Notes: a model not told the origin generated them from the sequence alone. Shown: positions 45,777 to 55,639, numbered from the stretch's first letter. The stretch: DNA of 64,000 nt from Tenacibaculum jejuense (GCF_900198195.1 NZ_LT899436.1:2943001-3007000); one strand, 5' to 3'. Numbers and translations are program-made.

Positions 45777-48752
45777 ATGAACGAAAAAAACTGGTTACAC
45801 TACTACAAAAACAGCTTAACAGATAGTGAGAATTTAGCAGTAGATATTGCTAAAATTAAAAATTTATACCATCAAAATAATTCTGATCTCAGCAATGGCT
45901 TTATCAACAATAAACAAGCCGAAGCATTAATAGACGCAGAAGAAAGAAGAATTAATAGATTGCGTGGTATCTTAAAAAAAGACAGTAGCAACTGGCACGA
46001 AATTGATAAAACTAAAATTTTAATTGCTCCTTTTCATTTAGAATATCAAACGGATAACCCGAAATTCAAACAAAAATTAATTCATCCTTTTTGGATTTAT
46101 GCTACAGTAAATCGACTAGGACAATTATCTGCTCCTAAAGATATTTTCCCACTAATTGTTCGTAATTACATGACACCAATGGCAGATGTAAAAAACGATT
46201 TCATTTTCACTTCTATCGACACAGTTTTAGATGCTAAAGAAATTGAACCTCCAATGCCAGAATATGAAGACGAAGTGGTTCCTTGGAATGAATACTGGGA
46301 CTATATTAATGAGGTTTTTAATGCTATTACTTACAAAAACTTATACCAATATAGAGCTGAAAAATATACTACACAGTTTAAGTTAACTTACTTTTCTGTA
46401 AGTTCTAAAATATCTACAGCAAAAAGTATATTATTTTTATACGAGAACTTATTAAATTATGATGAAGAGTTACCATTACTCTCTAAAATAATTACTCCTG
46501 AACAAGTTGTAAAAAGAGATGCCATTACAGATCATGATTTTTTAAACTTCAATCACCTACATTTAGGTCAAATGTCAGATAGTTTTCCTCTATCTGTAAG
46601 CCAACGTAAAACTTTATTATCCTATTTATCTGCTGAAGAAAGTTCTGTTACCGCAGTTAATGGACCTCCAGGAACTGGAAAAACAACTTTATTACAAAGT
46701 TTGGTAGCTACAGAAGTAGTTAGAAGTGCTATTATTGGCGAAGAACCTCCAATTGTTTTAGCATGTTCAAATAACAATCAAGCTGTAACAAATATTATAG
46801 ATAGTTTTATTAACTCTGAAAGTAGCTTAACAGAATTATCAAAAAGATGGATTCCAAACTTTAAAGGTTATGCCACTTATTTACCTTCAAATGGAAAGAA
46901 TGAAAAGTATTTAGGAGATATTAATTTCTTAAAAGGTAATTTATTCGGACATGAGGGAACTTTATGTAATCTTGAAAATGAAGAATATTTAGAAGATGCA
47001 GAATATAATTTCTTAACCGAATACTGTAATTATTTTAATGTACAGAGCAATTCTATAGAAGATGCCATTGATCATATTCAAGATGAAATTTTAATTATTG
47101 AAGAACAATTGATTGACAGTGTCGATTTTCCTAGAAATCATATAAAGTCAATTAATTTCATTAATAAAACACTACTAAACGAAGAAGATCATGTTACTCG
47201 AGAAAACTTCAATATAGGTAAACTTACCGCTTGGAGAACGACTTTAAGTTCTTTAAAGGCTAGCTATAAAAAAACTGATTTTCTTCCTTTAGTAAAAGAA
47301 TACTTTAAAGTTAATAGTGAAGAACTTAAAGAACCTAAAGAGTGGGTTTTTAAAATAGGTGAAAGCACAATTAACGATAAAGAAAAAACGAATACATATC
47401 TAAAAGAGCTTATCAATCATTTGAACATCGCGCTTCAAACCAATTTAAAATTGAAAAGTTGGAGAAAGCAAATGAATATTGAAAGCTTCCCTATTTTGAA
47501 GGAAGAAGAGTTATGGGCTTCTGAATTTGAAAAATTAAATTCGAAAAATACTACTCCTCGTTTTTACTATGATGAACTAGACGTTTCTTTACGCCACAAA
47601 GCTTTTTTATTAGCAACACATTACTGGGAAGGGAGATGGTTATTAGCAACAAGAGAAGCTTTAGAAGAAGATACTGAAAGAGGAACAGGAGAACAAGCCA
47701 TTATGTTAAAATGGAAACGTAGAGCCATGTTAACACCTTGTTTTGTGGCAACGTTTTACATGGCACCAAGTCACTTTTTATATAGCCAATATCAAGGAGA
47801 AAATGAAAATGGAAAACCTATTTTTGAATATTTTCCGCTGTATAATTTTATCGATTTATTAATTATTGATGAGGCCGGGCAAGTTACTCCGGAAGTAAGT
47901 ATTCCTGTTTTTGCGATAGCTAAAAAAGCTTTTGTTGTTGGTGATTTAAAACAAATTGAACCTATTTGGTCTATTCCTTCTAGAATTGATAAAGGAAATT
48001 TATCTAGCTTAAATATCATTCAGCAAGAACAAGACATGTATTCTTTAGAAAATTCAGGTTTTTTAGCTTCCAATGGATGCATTATGAAAATGGCTCAAAA
48101 CTCTTGTGAGTATGAAACACCAATTAATAATACCAAAGAACAAGGTTTAATTCTTTTAGAACATAGAAGGTGTAACGATGAAATTATTGATTTCTGTAAC
48201 GAATTAGCTTATGGTGGTATTTTAAAACCCATGAAAGGTAAAGCTAGAGAAGGACAAGCTTTTCCTTCGATGATGGCATATCACATTAACGGCGTAAGTG
48301 AACGTAAATACAATAGCCGACAAAATATACAGGAAGTAAAAGCTATTATTACTTGGTTACAACAAAATAAAGAAAAAATACAAGATGCTTACAATGTAGA
48401 TCATATTGAAGAAGTTTTAGGAATTATCACTCCATTTGCAAGTCAAAAAGGAGAATTATCTAAAGCTTTAATTGAAGCTGGTTTTAAAGTTAGCAATATT
48501 AAACTAGGAACAGTGCACGCATTACAAGGTGCAGAAAGAAGTATTATTTTATTTAGTTCTGTATACACTAATGAAGATGAAGGTACTATGTTCTTTGAAA
48601 AAGATAATAAGCCGAATATGCTAAATGTTTCTGTTTCTAGAGCAAAAGATAGTTTTATTTTATTTGGAGATACTAGAATTTTTGACGAAACAAAAAACAC
48701 TCCTTCAGGAGTTTTGAAGAAACATTTGAATATTTATGAAATGGCAACTTAA
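45777..48752 (+). CDS. Superfamily 1 (DNA2/NAM7/UPF1-like) helicase
   Basis: The 991-residue protein has SF1B helicase motifs: Walker A in VNGPPGTGKTTLLQSL near residue 296, motif Ia in CSNNNQAVTNI, Walker B as LIIDEAGQVTP near residue 698, motif III in VVGDLKQIEPIW, motif V in LGTVHALQGAERSIILFSS near 916, and motif VI in NVSVSRAKDSFILFGD near 951. A region of about 400 residues with no recognised domain lies between motifs Ia and II. There is no nuclease motif that I can see. Large lone helicases of this kind are found both in housekeeping RNA/DNA metabolism and in defence islands. No defence partner is adjacent. Confidence 0.85.
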   Translation: MNEKNWLHYYKNSLTDSENLAVDIAKIKNLYHQNNSDLSNGFINNKQAEALIDAEERRINRLRGILKKDSSNWHEIDKTKILIAPFHLEYQTDNPKFKQKLIHPFWIYATVNRLGQLSAPKDIFPLIVRNYMTPMADVKNDFIFTSIDTVLDAKEIEPPMPEYEDEVVPWNEYWDYINEVFNAITYKNLYQYRAEKYTTQFKLTYFSVSSKISTAKSILFLYENLLNYDEELPLLSKIITPEQVVKRDAITDHDFLNFNHLHLGQMSDSFPLSVSQRKTLLSYLSAEESSVTAVNGPPGTGKTTLLQSLVATEVVRSAIIGEEPPIVLACSNNNQAVTNIIDSFINSESSLTELSKRWIPNFKGYATYLPSNGKNEKYLGDINFLKGNLFGHEGTLCNLENEEYLEDAEYNFLTEYCNYFNVQSNSIEDAIDHIQDEILIIEEQLIDSVDFPRNHIKSINFINKTLLNEEDHVTRENFNIGKLTAWRTTLSSLKASYKKTDFLPLVKEYFKVNSEELKEPKEWVFKIGESTINDKEKTNTYLKELINHLNIALQTNLKLKSWRKQMNIESFPILKEEELWASEFEKLNSKNTTPRFYYDELDVSLRHKAFLLATHYWEGRWLLATREALEEDTERGTGEQAIMLKWKRRAMLTPCFVATFYMAPSHFLYSQYQGENENGKPIFEYFPLYNFIDLLIIDEAGQVTPEVSIPVFAIAKKAFVVGDLKQIEPIWSIPSRIDKGNLSSLNIIQQEQDMYSLENSGFLASNGCIMKMAQNSCEYETPINNTKEQGLILLEHRRCNDEIIDFCNELAYGGILKPMKGKAREGQAFPSMMAYHINGVSERKYNSRQNIQEVKAIITWLQQNKEKIQDAYNVDHIEEVLGIITPFASQKGELSKALIEAGFKVSNIKLGTVHALQGAERSIILFSSVYTNEDEGTMFFEKDNKPNMLNVSVSRAKDSFILFGDTRIFDETKNTPSGVLKKHLNIYEMAT

Positions 48753-48801
48753 TTGAATTGTAAATTAGCTGTTATCAACCAATAAGTTTAGTTATAAAAA
48801 T

Positions 48802-48834
48802 AAAAGATCTGGAAAATATTTTCCGGATCTTTTA
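48802..48834. terminator. Bidirectional terminator after the helicase gene
   Basis: AAAAGATCTGGAAAA pairs with TTTTCCGGATCTTTT (one G-T pair) around TA, with T residues after it. It separates the helicase from the convergent small lipoprotein. Confidence 0.85.
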
Positions 48835-48857
48835 TTTTTATATTGATGTTATCCTCT

Positions 48858-49160
48858 TTATTTATTACAAAAAATACTACTATCTTTTTTTGAAAAGCTT
48901 TTTAAAATTAAATAATAACTTCCGTCTAATTTTAACTTTAAATAATAAGTAGCATAAGGTTTCTTTTTCAAGAAAATTGTATCATTATTATAAGTCCAAC
49001 CGTATCTTTTTTCAAAAGTAATTACATCTTTTAAATGCATACCTCCACAATACTTCCAATTTTTTTCATCTTCCATTATTTGTTTATTATTCTTACAATT
49101 AAGAATTAAAAACAACAGGAATATAAAAGTTATAGACTTATAGATTAACTTAGTTGTCAA
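48858..49160 (-). CDS. Small lipoprotein of unknown function
   Basis: The 100-residue frame starts at a TTG at 49160, overlapping the rocD stop by 11 bp; no ATG precedes the signal. The N-terminus is a lipoprotein signal (lipobox LILNC). The short mature region has [12 protein letters not shown] and [19 protein letters not shown] do not recognise it. Its overlap with rocD suggests co-transcription, but the start is uncertain. Confidence 0.5.
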   Translation of the reverse strand: MTTKLIYKSITFIFLLFLILNCKNNKQIMEDEKNWKYCGGMHLKDVITFEKRYGWTYNNDTIFLKKKPYATYYLKLKLDGSYYLILKSFSKKDSSIFCNK

Positions 49161-50430
49161 ACTCTAAAATTGTTTTCTTAATAATAGAAATACAATCTCT
49201 AAGTTCTTCTTCATTCATTACTAATGGTGGTGCAAAACGAATAATATTTCCGTGAGTTGGCTTTGCTAACAATCCGTTATCTCGTAATCTCATACATATA
49301 TTCCAAGCCGTTTCACTCTCTTCAGAATCGTTAATTACAATCGCATTTAACAATCCTTTTCCTCTAACTAAAGTAACTAATTCAGTCTCTTCAACTAATT
49401 TACCTATCTCTTCTCTAAAGATTTTCCCTAATCGATCTGCGTTTTCAGCTAGTTTCTCTTCTTTTACTACATCTAAAGCAGCAATAGCAACTGCTGCTGC
49501 AATAGGATTTCCTCCAAAAGTAGAACCATGGTTTCCAGGACGAATTACATTCATAATTTCGTCATTTGCTAATACAGCAGATACAGGATAAGCTCCTCCA
49601 CTTAATGCTTTTCCTAAGATTAAAATATCTGGTTTTACATCTGGAGTTCCAGAACAATTTTTATCTTCACAAGAACAATTTCCACAAGTAGCTAATAAAC
49701 GACCAGTTCTAGCAATTCCTGTTTGTACTTCATCTGCAATAAATAACACATTATACTTTTCACATAATGCTTTTGCTGCTGCTAAATATCCTTCAGAAGG
49801 AACATAAACTCCAGCTTCACCTTGAATTGGTTCAGCCATAAACCCAGCTACATTTTTATTATTTGCTAATGCTTCTTCTAAAGCTTGTAAATTATCGTAT
49901 TCAATTTTGATGAAACCATTTGTAAAAGGACCAAAGTTTTTACGAGCAACAGGATCGTTTGAAAATGAAATTATTGTTGTAGTTCTTCCATGGAAGTTGT
50001 TTTTACATACAATAATTTCAGCTTCATTTTCATCAATTCCTTTCACTTCATAAGCCCATTTTCTACATATTTTCAATGCAGTCTCAACAGCTTCTGCTCC
50101 GGTATTCATTGGTAACAACTTGTCAAAACCAAAATATTCTGTGGCATATTTCTCATATTGCCCTAACATATCATTGTAAAAAGCTCTAGACGTTAATGTT
50201 AACGTTTTAGCTTGTTCAACCATTGCATTCACAATTTTAGGGTGACAATGTCCTTGATTTACGGCAGAATAAGCAGATAAGAAATCATAATATTTTTTTC
50301 CTTCTACATCCCAAACATACACCCCTTCACCTTTACTTAAAACTACTGGTAACGGATGGTAATTGTGAGCTCCATACTTGTTTTCTAAATCGATTGCTTG
50401 CTGTGACGTTAATTTTTCTAAAACAGCCAT
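49150..50430 (-). CDS. rocD: Ornithine--oxo-acid transaminase
   Basis: The 426-residue class III aminotransferase moves the delta-amino group of ornithine to 2-oxoglutarate, giving glutamate semialdehyde. It shows the family motifs [17 protein letters not shown], the aromatic [25 protein letters not shown] with the PLP-interacting Asp, and the Schiff-base lysine in [18 protein letters not shown] loop inserted after the DEVQTG motif carries four cysteines (C249, C252, C254, C259, in [14 protein letters not shown]). Length and core are otherwise typical. Its leader may fold into a structure (see 50503-50538). Confidence 0.93.
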   Translation of the reverse strand: MAVLEKLTSQQAIDLENKYGAHNYHPLPVVLSKGEGVYVWDVEGKKYYDFLSAYSAVNQGHCHPKIVNAMVEQAKTLTLTSRAFYNDMLGQYEKYATEYFGFDKLLPMNTGAEAVETALKICRKWAYEVKGIDENEAEIIVCKNNFHGRTTTIISFSNDPVARKNFGPFTNGFIKIEYDNLQALEEALANNKNVAGFMAEPIQGEAGVYVPSEGYLAAAKALCEKYNVLFIADEVQTGIARTGRLLATCGNCSCEDKNCSGTPDVKPDILILGKALSGGAYPVSAVLANDEIMNVIRPGNHGSTFGGNPIAAAVAIAALDVVKEEKLAENADRLGKIFREEIGKLVEETELVTLVRGKGLLNAIVINDSEESETAWNICMRLRDNGLLAKPTHGNIIRFAPPLVMNEEELRDCISIIKKTILEFDN

Positions 50431-50502
50431 TTCTTTAATTTTAAAAATTTATAAAATAACCATTCCTACTGTACCTTTATTCTTTCGAAGAAGTTCGAAA
50501 AA

Positions 50503-50538
50503 GCAGCGTGGGAGAGAAATCATCCCTAAGAGAGCTGC
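50503..50538 (-). other. Possible structured leader of rocD
   Basis: In the 247-bp gap between rocD and the channel gene, GCAGC (50503-50507) can pair with GCTGC (50534-50538), enclosing GGGA/TCCC (50510-50513 with 50523-50526). A TTCGAA…TTCGAA repeat lies beside it. No known riboswitch class was recognised. The rest of the gap holds nothing I can support. Confidence 0.25.
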
Positions 50539-50677
50539 AATTTAAAAAGATTACAAAAATTACTAAAGAATTCGTGCTTATTTTTTTAAAACTCCATCTT
50601 CTATTTATTTAACAAAGTGACTTTTAGTATCATCTTAGGTCTAATTAATTGTATTAACAAAAAATCAACTGAAGAAA

Positions 50678-51835
50678 ATGGAACAAATTTTAAAAACATT
50701 TAATGACATTACAGGATCTTTTGGTGGTCCTTTAAGCGCTGTAATTATTATTATTCTTGGATGGTTAATTGCAGGAACAATTAAAAACTTAATTAAACGC
50801 GCTTTCTCTAAAACACAAATCGATAAAAAATTAAGCAATGACAATATTAATTTAGGAAACCTAATTAGTAAACTTGTATACTACTTAATTATGATACTAG
50901 TTTTTATGTTAGCACTAGAAAAATTAGGCATGACTAGTGTACTTGAACCTGTGAAAGACTTGCTAAATGGTTTTACTAATTTTATCCCTAATATTATAGG
51001 TGCTTCCTTGGTTGCTTACATTGGATATATGCTAGCAACAATTGTTTCTGAATTAGTGGAATTATCTGGTGAAACTATTCAAAAATTCACTCCTAAACTA
51101 CGATTACCTGAAAATATTAATTTAGTACATATCTTAAAGAAAATCGTTTTTATTTTTATTTTCATCCCTCTATTAATTGTGGCTTTAAATATTTTAAATT
51201 TTGAAGCTATTTCTGCACCAGCTAGTGATATGCTACAAAGCTTTTTTGAAGCAATTCCTAAAGTATTAGTAGCCACCTTAATTATGATTGTTTTCGTAGT
51301 TGGTGGTAAATATTTAAGTGAACTACTTAGCGATTTACTTGGAAGTTTAAATATTAACGAGTTTATGCAGAAAGCTGGTTTAACTTCATTAACTGGAAAA
51401 ACAAACGTAGAAAAACTAATTGCAAATATTGTATATGCTTTTATTATTTTATTTGGGTTAATGACTGCGATTGATAAGTTAGAGTTCACTAAACTTTCTG
51501 AAATGATGGGAACAATTGTAGAACTTGGAGGTAATATTCTTTTTGGGTTATTAATTTTAGCTGTAGGAAATTGGATAGCAAACTTAGCTTCAAAAAACTT
51601 TTTAAAGTCAGATGATAATCCATTTATAGCAAATATCATTCGTATTGCTGTTTTAGCTATTTTCTTAGCTATCGGTCTGCGAAGAATGGGAATTGCAGAT
51701 GATATCATAAATTTAGCTTTTGGTATTACTTTAGGAGCTGTTGCTTTAACAGTTGTATTATCATTTGGTTTGGGCGGACGAGAAGCTGCAGGTAAACAAA
51801 TGGAAAAAATCTTAGATAAATTCAATAAAAAATAA
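50678..51835 (+). CDS. Mechanosensitive channel-related membrane protein with TM-helix repeats
   Basis: The 385-residue protein has several repeats of the conserved TM-helix module found next to MscS domains: ILGWLIAGTIKNLIKRAF near the start, ASLVAYIGYMLATIVSELV, VVGGKYLSELLSDLLGSL, and LLILAVGNWIANLASKNFL. It ends in an MscS-like pore-type segment (GITLGAVALTVVLSFGLGGREAAGKQMEKIL). It is likely an inner-membrane channel or channel-like protein for osmotic stress. The beta-domain of true MscS is absent, so channel activity is unproven. Confidence 0.82.
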   Translation: MEQILKTFNDITGSFGGPLSAVIIIILGWLIAGTIKNLIKRAFSKTQIDKKLSNDNINLGNLISKLVYYLIMILVFMLALEKLGMTSVLEPVKDLLNGFTNFIPNIIGASLVAYIGYMLATIVSELVELSGETIQKFTPKLRLPENINLVHILKKIVFIFIFIPLLIVALNILNFEAISAPASDMLQSFFEAIPKVLVATLIMIVFVVGGKYLSELLSDLLGSLNINEFMQKAGLTSLTGKTNVEKLIANIVYAFIILFGLMTAIDKLEFTKLSEMMGTIVELGGNILFGLLILAVGNWIANLASKNFLKSDDNPFIANIIRIAVLAIFLAIGLRRMGIADDIINLAFGITLGAVALTVVLSFGLGGREAAGKQMEKILDKFNKK

Positions 51836-51860
51836 TTCAATTTATATAATAAACAGATCA

Positions 51861-51901
51861 AAAAACACAGATTAAGATAAATTTCTTATCTGTGTTTTTT
51901 T
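51861..51901. terminator. Bidirectional terminator
   Basis: AAAAACACAGAT-TAAGA pairs with TCTTATCTGTGTTTTT (one bulged base), with A/T tracts on both sides. It separates the convergent channel gene and the DUF6768-like gene. Confidence 0.87.
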
Positions 51902-52274
51902 ATTCTCTTTTTAAAGATAAGAGTAAAAGTTCTAGTCTTTTTATCTCTCTTAATAAAGCGTTTTTATCCATTTGCATCCAAGCAAATATCTTTAACATAC
52001 TTACGCCTAATAAAAATATTATTGCTCCCGAAGCCCACTTTATTAGTTCTTTAGCTTCTGAAGCTTCAAAAAATTGAACAAGACAGAATATAAAAAATCC
52101 AAAAAAGATTAATGTAATCATATTCATGGCTACTAAAATCCACTTATTTTTCCCTTTGAATAAACCAAATACCATCTGCCACATGGTTTGCTCTTCTAGT
52201 TCTTGATAAAAAACAGCTTCTTCTTCTGTTAATGTTTCTTTGATCAATTTATCAATATCTTCAGTAAATTTCAT
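51900..52274 (-). CDS. DUF6768-like membrane protein, probable partner of the ECF sigma factor
   Basis: The 124-residue protein has an N-terminal cytoplasmic region (FTEDIDKLIKETLTEEEAVFYQEL), two membrane helices (WILVAMNMITLIFFGFFIF and ELIKWASGAIIFLLGVSML) and a C-terminal helix (DKNALLREIKRLELLLLSL). It matches what I recall of the DUF6768 family, which sits next to ECF sigma genes in Flavobacteriia. By position it could be a membrane anti-sigma-like regulator; that is an inference. It lies 6 bp after the sigma gene. Confidence 0.6.
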   Translation of the reverse strand: MKFTEDIDKLIKETLTEEEAVFYQELEEQTMWQMVFGLFKGKNKWILVAMNMITLIFFGFFIFCLVQFFEASEAKELIKWASGAIIFLLGVSMLKIFAWMQMDKNALLREIKRLELLLLSLKRE

Positions 52275-52280
52275 AATGTA

Positions 52281-52814
52281 TTATTTTATTGTATTCTTTA
52301 ATTTTTCTCTTGCATGAAATAATCTAGATTTCACAGTACCTACCGAAACTTTTAATAATTCACTTATTTCAGTTAATGATCTTTCTTCAACGTAAAAAAG
52401 ACGAATCACTTGCTGATGTGCAATTGTTAATTCTTTTATTGCTCTACTTAATTTATCTTTCTTTTCATGTATCGATTCTTGGAGTTCTTCTTCTATTTCA
52501 GCTTCTCTATACAACATGACATGCCTCGTTTGCCTTTGTTTTTTCCTTAGATAATCTAAAGCTTTCCTTTTTACGATTTGTATCGCCCAACTTTTAAACT
52601 TGTTCGCATCTTCTAAAGTATTTAGCTTATTTATTATAGTTACCCAACTTTCTTGAGCTATATCTTTAGCCACAAACGAACTATTTACATACGAGAAAGC
52701 GATTTTACAAAAAGACTGATGCCATTTTTTTACCAAGAACACAAGTGCTCTTTTTTCCCCTTTCAAATACGCTTTAACAAGATCTTCATCTGTATGTAGA
52801 ATTTTATTTTTCAT
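52281..52814 (-). CDS. ECF-type RNA polymerase sigma factor
   Basis: The 177-residue sigma factor has region 2 (LVFLVKKWHQSFCKIAFSYV … DIAQESWVTIINKL … FKSWAIQIVKRKALDYLRKK) and region 4 (LTIAHQQVIRLFYVEERSLTEISELLKVSVGTVKSRLFHAREKL), the typical ECF layout without region 3. The following gene for a small membrane protein is its likely regulator. Its target genes are unknown. Confidence 0.9.
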   Translation of the reverse strand: MKNKILHTDEDLVKAYLKGEKRALVFLVKKWHQSFCKIAFSYVNSSFVAKDIAQESWVTIINKLNTLEDANKFKSWAIQIVKRKALDYLRKKQRQTRHVMLYREAEIEEELQESIHEKKDKLSRAIKELTIAHQQVIRLFYVEERSLTEISELLKVSVGTVKSRLFHAREKLKNTIK

Positions 52815-52909
52815 AAGTTGTATTCACTTACATGACGTTTAATTTTACAAAAGGTTCATTTTAATATAAATTAATATTCGAAACCAATCTTAATAAGAGA
52901 TATCTTTTC

Positions 52910-52917
52910 TAATTTTG
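52910..52917 (+). promoter_or_regulatory. Predicted -7 box for rlmD
   Basis: TAATTTTG matches TAnnTTTG exactly, 24 bp before the rlmD ATG. The -33 element is not clear. Confidence 0.42.
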
Positions 52918-52940
52918 CAATCCTTTAAATCAATATAAAG

Positions 52941-54392
52941 ATGCCAAGAAGAGAACGTAACAAGTTTGTTAAAAGAGGAGAAATTATTGAAATTCTTATT
53001 GAAGATTATGCCTTTGGAGGAAAAGGTATAGGACGTATTCGTAACGAACACGGAGAATTTGTAGTTTTTGTTCCCAATACTTTACCAGGACAAACAGTAA
53101 AAGCTAGAGTTGCGAAATCTCAGAAAAAATACGCTGAATGTAAATTAATTGATGTTTTAAAAGCTTCTGAAGATGAAATTTCTTCAAATTATCAAGAAGT
53201 TCCAGGCGCACCTTACATTCAACTTCCTATAGAAAAACAACACGAGTACAAATACACAAGTACCATGTCGTTATTCAAAAAAATAGGAAAAATTGAAAAT
53301 ATTGAAGATTACTTTGATGAATTTGTGAGTTCGCCAAACGTATTTCATTATAGAAATAAAATGGAATATAGTTTTTCTGCTATTGGTTACGATCGTGAAC
53401 AAAAAACAGATGTTGATGAATTTACATTAGGTTTTAAGAGACGTGGTGTTTGGTGGATGGGTGAAAACCTAGATAAAGATAGCGGACTTTTTGATGCCGA
53501 CTTTGAAAATAGTTTAAAAACAATACGAACTTTCTGTGAAGAAACAGGTTTAGCTCCTTGGCATGGACCAAAAAAAGAAGGTTTTTTCAGATATTTTGTA
53601 GTACGAAAATCATACAAAACAAACGAGTTGTTATGCAATCTTGTCACTACTTCTAAAGATTTAGATAAATTTAGTTTCCCAAAGTTTATAGCGCTTTTAC
53701 AAGAATTGTTTGGTGATCGATTAGCTGGTTTATTGCATACTATAAATGATGAAACTGGAGATAGAACAATTGCTACTTCTGGAAGTATTGATTTGGTATA
53801 TGGTAAAGATAAAATTGTAGAAGAATTACTTGGATTAAACTTTGAAATAAGTATGAAAAGCTTTTTTCAAACAAATCCGAAGTCTGCTGAAAAATTATAT
53901 AATAAGGTAGTAGATTATGCCTTAGAGAATAAAGAAGCTGTTGACAATACAATTGTTATGGATTTATTCTGTGGAACAGGAACTATAGGTCAGATTTTAG
54001 CTTCTCGTAGTGAAAATGCAAAAATTGTTGGGGTTGATATTGTTGCCTCAGCTATTGAAGATGCTAGAGAAAATGCCAAGCGAAATCATATTGAAGGTGT
54101 TGAATTCTACGCTGCCGATGTAGGAAAATTCTTATTAGAACAACCTCAATTCAAGAATAAAATCAAAACAATTATTTTAGATCCTGCACGTGCTGGTATA
54201 GCTCCTAAAACACTTAAAAAAATCATAAATCTAAACGCAGATAGAATGGTTTATGTATCTTGTAACCCAGCTACTCAAGCAAGAGATACAGAGCAATTAC
54301 AGGAAGCAGGCTATGCTATTAAGAAAATAAGTTTAGTAGATCAATTTCCACATACAGCTCATATCGAAACTGTAGTTTTATTTGAAAAGTAA
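52941..54392 (+). CDS. rlmD: 23S rRNA (uracil-C5)-methyltransferase RlmD
   Basis: The 483-residue enzyme has an N-terminal TRAM domain (IEILIEDYAFGGKGIGRI … VFVPNTLPGQTVKARV). The SAM-binding core follows in VMDLFCGTGTIGQILA and IVGVDIVASAIEDAREN, then the catalytic end with DPARAGIAPKTLKKI and the nucleophile cysteine in MVYVSCNPATQARD. RlmD-type enzymes methylate U1939 of 23S rRNA; the exact position is by homology, and RlmCD-like dual activity is possible. It leads a unit with two flavobacterial envelope genes. Confidence 0.92.
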   Translation: MPRRERNKFVKRGEIIEILIEDYAFGGKGIGRIRNEHGEFVVFVPNTLPGQTVKARVAKSQKKYAECKLIDVLKASEDEISSNYQEVPGAPYIQLPIEKQHEYKYTSTMSLFKKIGKIENIEDYFDEFVSSPNVFHYRNKMEYSFSAIGYDREQKTDVDEFTLGFKRRGVWWMGENLDKDSGLFDADFENSLKTIRTFCEETGLAPWHGPKKEGFFRYFVVRKSYKTNELLCNLVTTSKDLDKFSFPKFIALLQELFGDRLAGLLHTINDETGDRTIATSGSIDLVYGKDKIVEELLGLNFEISMKSFFQTNPKSAEKLYNKVVDYALENKEAVDNTIVMDLFCGTGTIGQILASRSENAKIVGVDIVASAIEDARENAKRNHIEGVEFYAADVGKFLLEQPQFKNKIKTIILDPARAGIAPKTLKKIINLNADRMVYVSCNPATQARDTEQLQEAGYAIKKISLVDQFPHTAHIETVVLFEK

Positions 54393-54398
54393 TAGTTT

Positions 54399-54881
54399 AT
54401 GAGATTTTTAAAATATGCTATCATTTTATTTGTAGCAACAATTTGTTTTTTATCGTGTGAAAAAGATGATTTTTGCACACAAAATCCTGTTACACCTAAC
54501 CTTGTTCTCCGTTTTTACAACAATAAAAGTTTAACTGAATTTAAAGCAGTAGAACGTTTTACAATGTCTACTGGTGGAGTTACTCTTTTTTCAAATATTT
54601 CAACAGATTCTATAGCAATACCACTTAATACTATTGCAGAAGAAACAGTATTTACACTCATACGAAATGAAACTGATAATGACGATAATACAGGAGATGA
54701 ATCTGCTACTCTAACTGTTAAATACATTCCTGAAAACGAATATGTTTCTAGATCTTGTGGTTTTAGAGTAATTTTTAATGATGTTACTTTTGAAACCTCT
54801 GGCTGGATTGAACGTTTGTCTACAACTCAATTAGAATCTATTAAAAATCAAACTAATGCGCACGTTAACATTTTCCATTAA
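54399..54881 (+). CDS. DUF6452-family lipoprotein
   Basis: The 160-residue protein has a lipoprotein signal (lipobox CFLSC) followed by EKDDFCTQNPVTPNLVLRFYN, matching what I recall of the DUF6452 family found after rlmD in Flavobacteriia. The mature part is mostly beta-type with a conserved SRSCGFRVIFND motif. Its function is unknown. Its 3' end overlaps the next gene by 26 bp, so the two are likely translated together. Confidence 0.75.
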   Translation: MRFLKYAIILFVATICFLSCEKDDFCTQNPVTPNLVLRFYNNKSLTEFKAVERFTMSTGGVTLFSNISTDSIAIPLNTIAEETVFTLIRNETDNDDNTGDESATLTVKYIPENEYVSRSCGFRVIFNDVTFETSGWIERLSTTQLESIKNQTNAHVNIFH

Positions 54882-55578
54882 GGTATTTATTTTCTTATTT
54901 GTAGTTAACTTGCAAGCTCAAAAAACTTCAAAAAAAGAAACACCAAAAGATAGTGTAGTTTATAAAACAGGTTATGGTTTACGATTAGGTATAGATTTAA
55001 GTAAACCTGGATTAAGTTTTATTGATAAAAGTTATACTGGCTTTGAGATTGTTGGTGATTACCGGGTTTCTAAAAATTGGTACATCGCAGGAGAAATTGG
55101 AAGAGAAGAAGAAATTACATTTGAAGATTTTACTACTTCAACTTCAAAAGGTAATTATATACGATTAGGAGCTAATCTGAACACCTATACCAATTGGTTA
55201 GATATGAATAATGAAGTATATGTTGGTGGTAGATACGGTTTAGCAATTTTTGAACATACTTTAAATAACTTTACTCCAAATATATCAACGGGGAATCCAG
55301 ATATACCTATTATATTTCCTAACTCTCCAGTAAACACACCTGTTAGCGAATCTGGTTTAACAGCACATTGGTTCGAGTTTCAGATTGGTATAAAAGTAGA
55401 AACTTTTAAAAATTTATTTATAGGTTTTCATGGTGCTTACAAGATTGGTTTAAGTATTGATGATCAAGAAAACTTCAAAACCTTATATGCGCCTGGTTTT
55501 AATCGAGTCTTTGAAAGTAATACAGGTTTTGGTTTTAATTACACAATTTCCTATTTAATACCTTTTGTTAATAAATAA
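54856..55578 (+). CDS. DUF6048-like outer-membrane beta-barrel protein
   Basis: The 240-residue protein has a signal peptide (ending VNLQAQ) and a small beta-barrel pattern: GYGLRLGIDLSKPGL, YRVSKNWYIAGEIG, YIRLGANLNTYTNWL, VYVGGRYGLAIFEH, ending FGFNYTISYLIPF with the aromatic end of an outer-membrane strand. It fits the DUF6048 family, partner of DUF6452. Start and overlap support a two-gene unit at the outer membrane. Function unknown. Confidence 0.75.
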   Translation: MRTLTFSIKVFIFLFVVNLQAQKTSKKETPKDSVVYKTGYGLRLGIDLSKPGLSFIDKSYTGFEIVGDYRVSKNWYIAGEIGREEEITFEDFTTSTSKGNYIRLGANLNTYTNWLDMNNEVYVGGRYGLAIFEHTLNNFTPNISTGNPDIPIIFPNSPVNTPVSESGLTAHWFEFQIGIKVETFKNLFIGFHGAYKIGLSIDDQENFKTLYAPGFNRVFESNTGFGFNYTISYLIPFVNK

Positions 55579-55639
55579 TTTTAGAGCTTTCCCTCTATTT
55601 TACTAATTTTACACTAAGTAATAAACAAACTTATTAACA

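Noticed and set aside
50431..50677. A known riboswitch upstream of rocD
   Set aside because: Hairpin-like segments are present, but I could not match the core of any known riboswitch class.
51079..51861. A 260-residue minus-strand frame opposite the mechanosensitive channel gene
   Set aside because: It is antisense to a well-supported membrane protein gene. Its Lys/Ile/Pro-rich composition is what the reverse strand of an AT-rich membrane gene gives.
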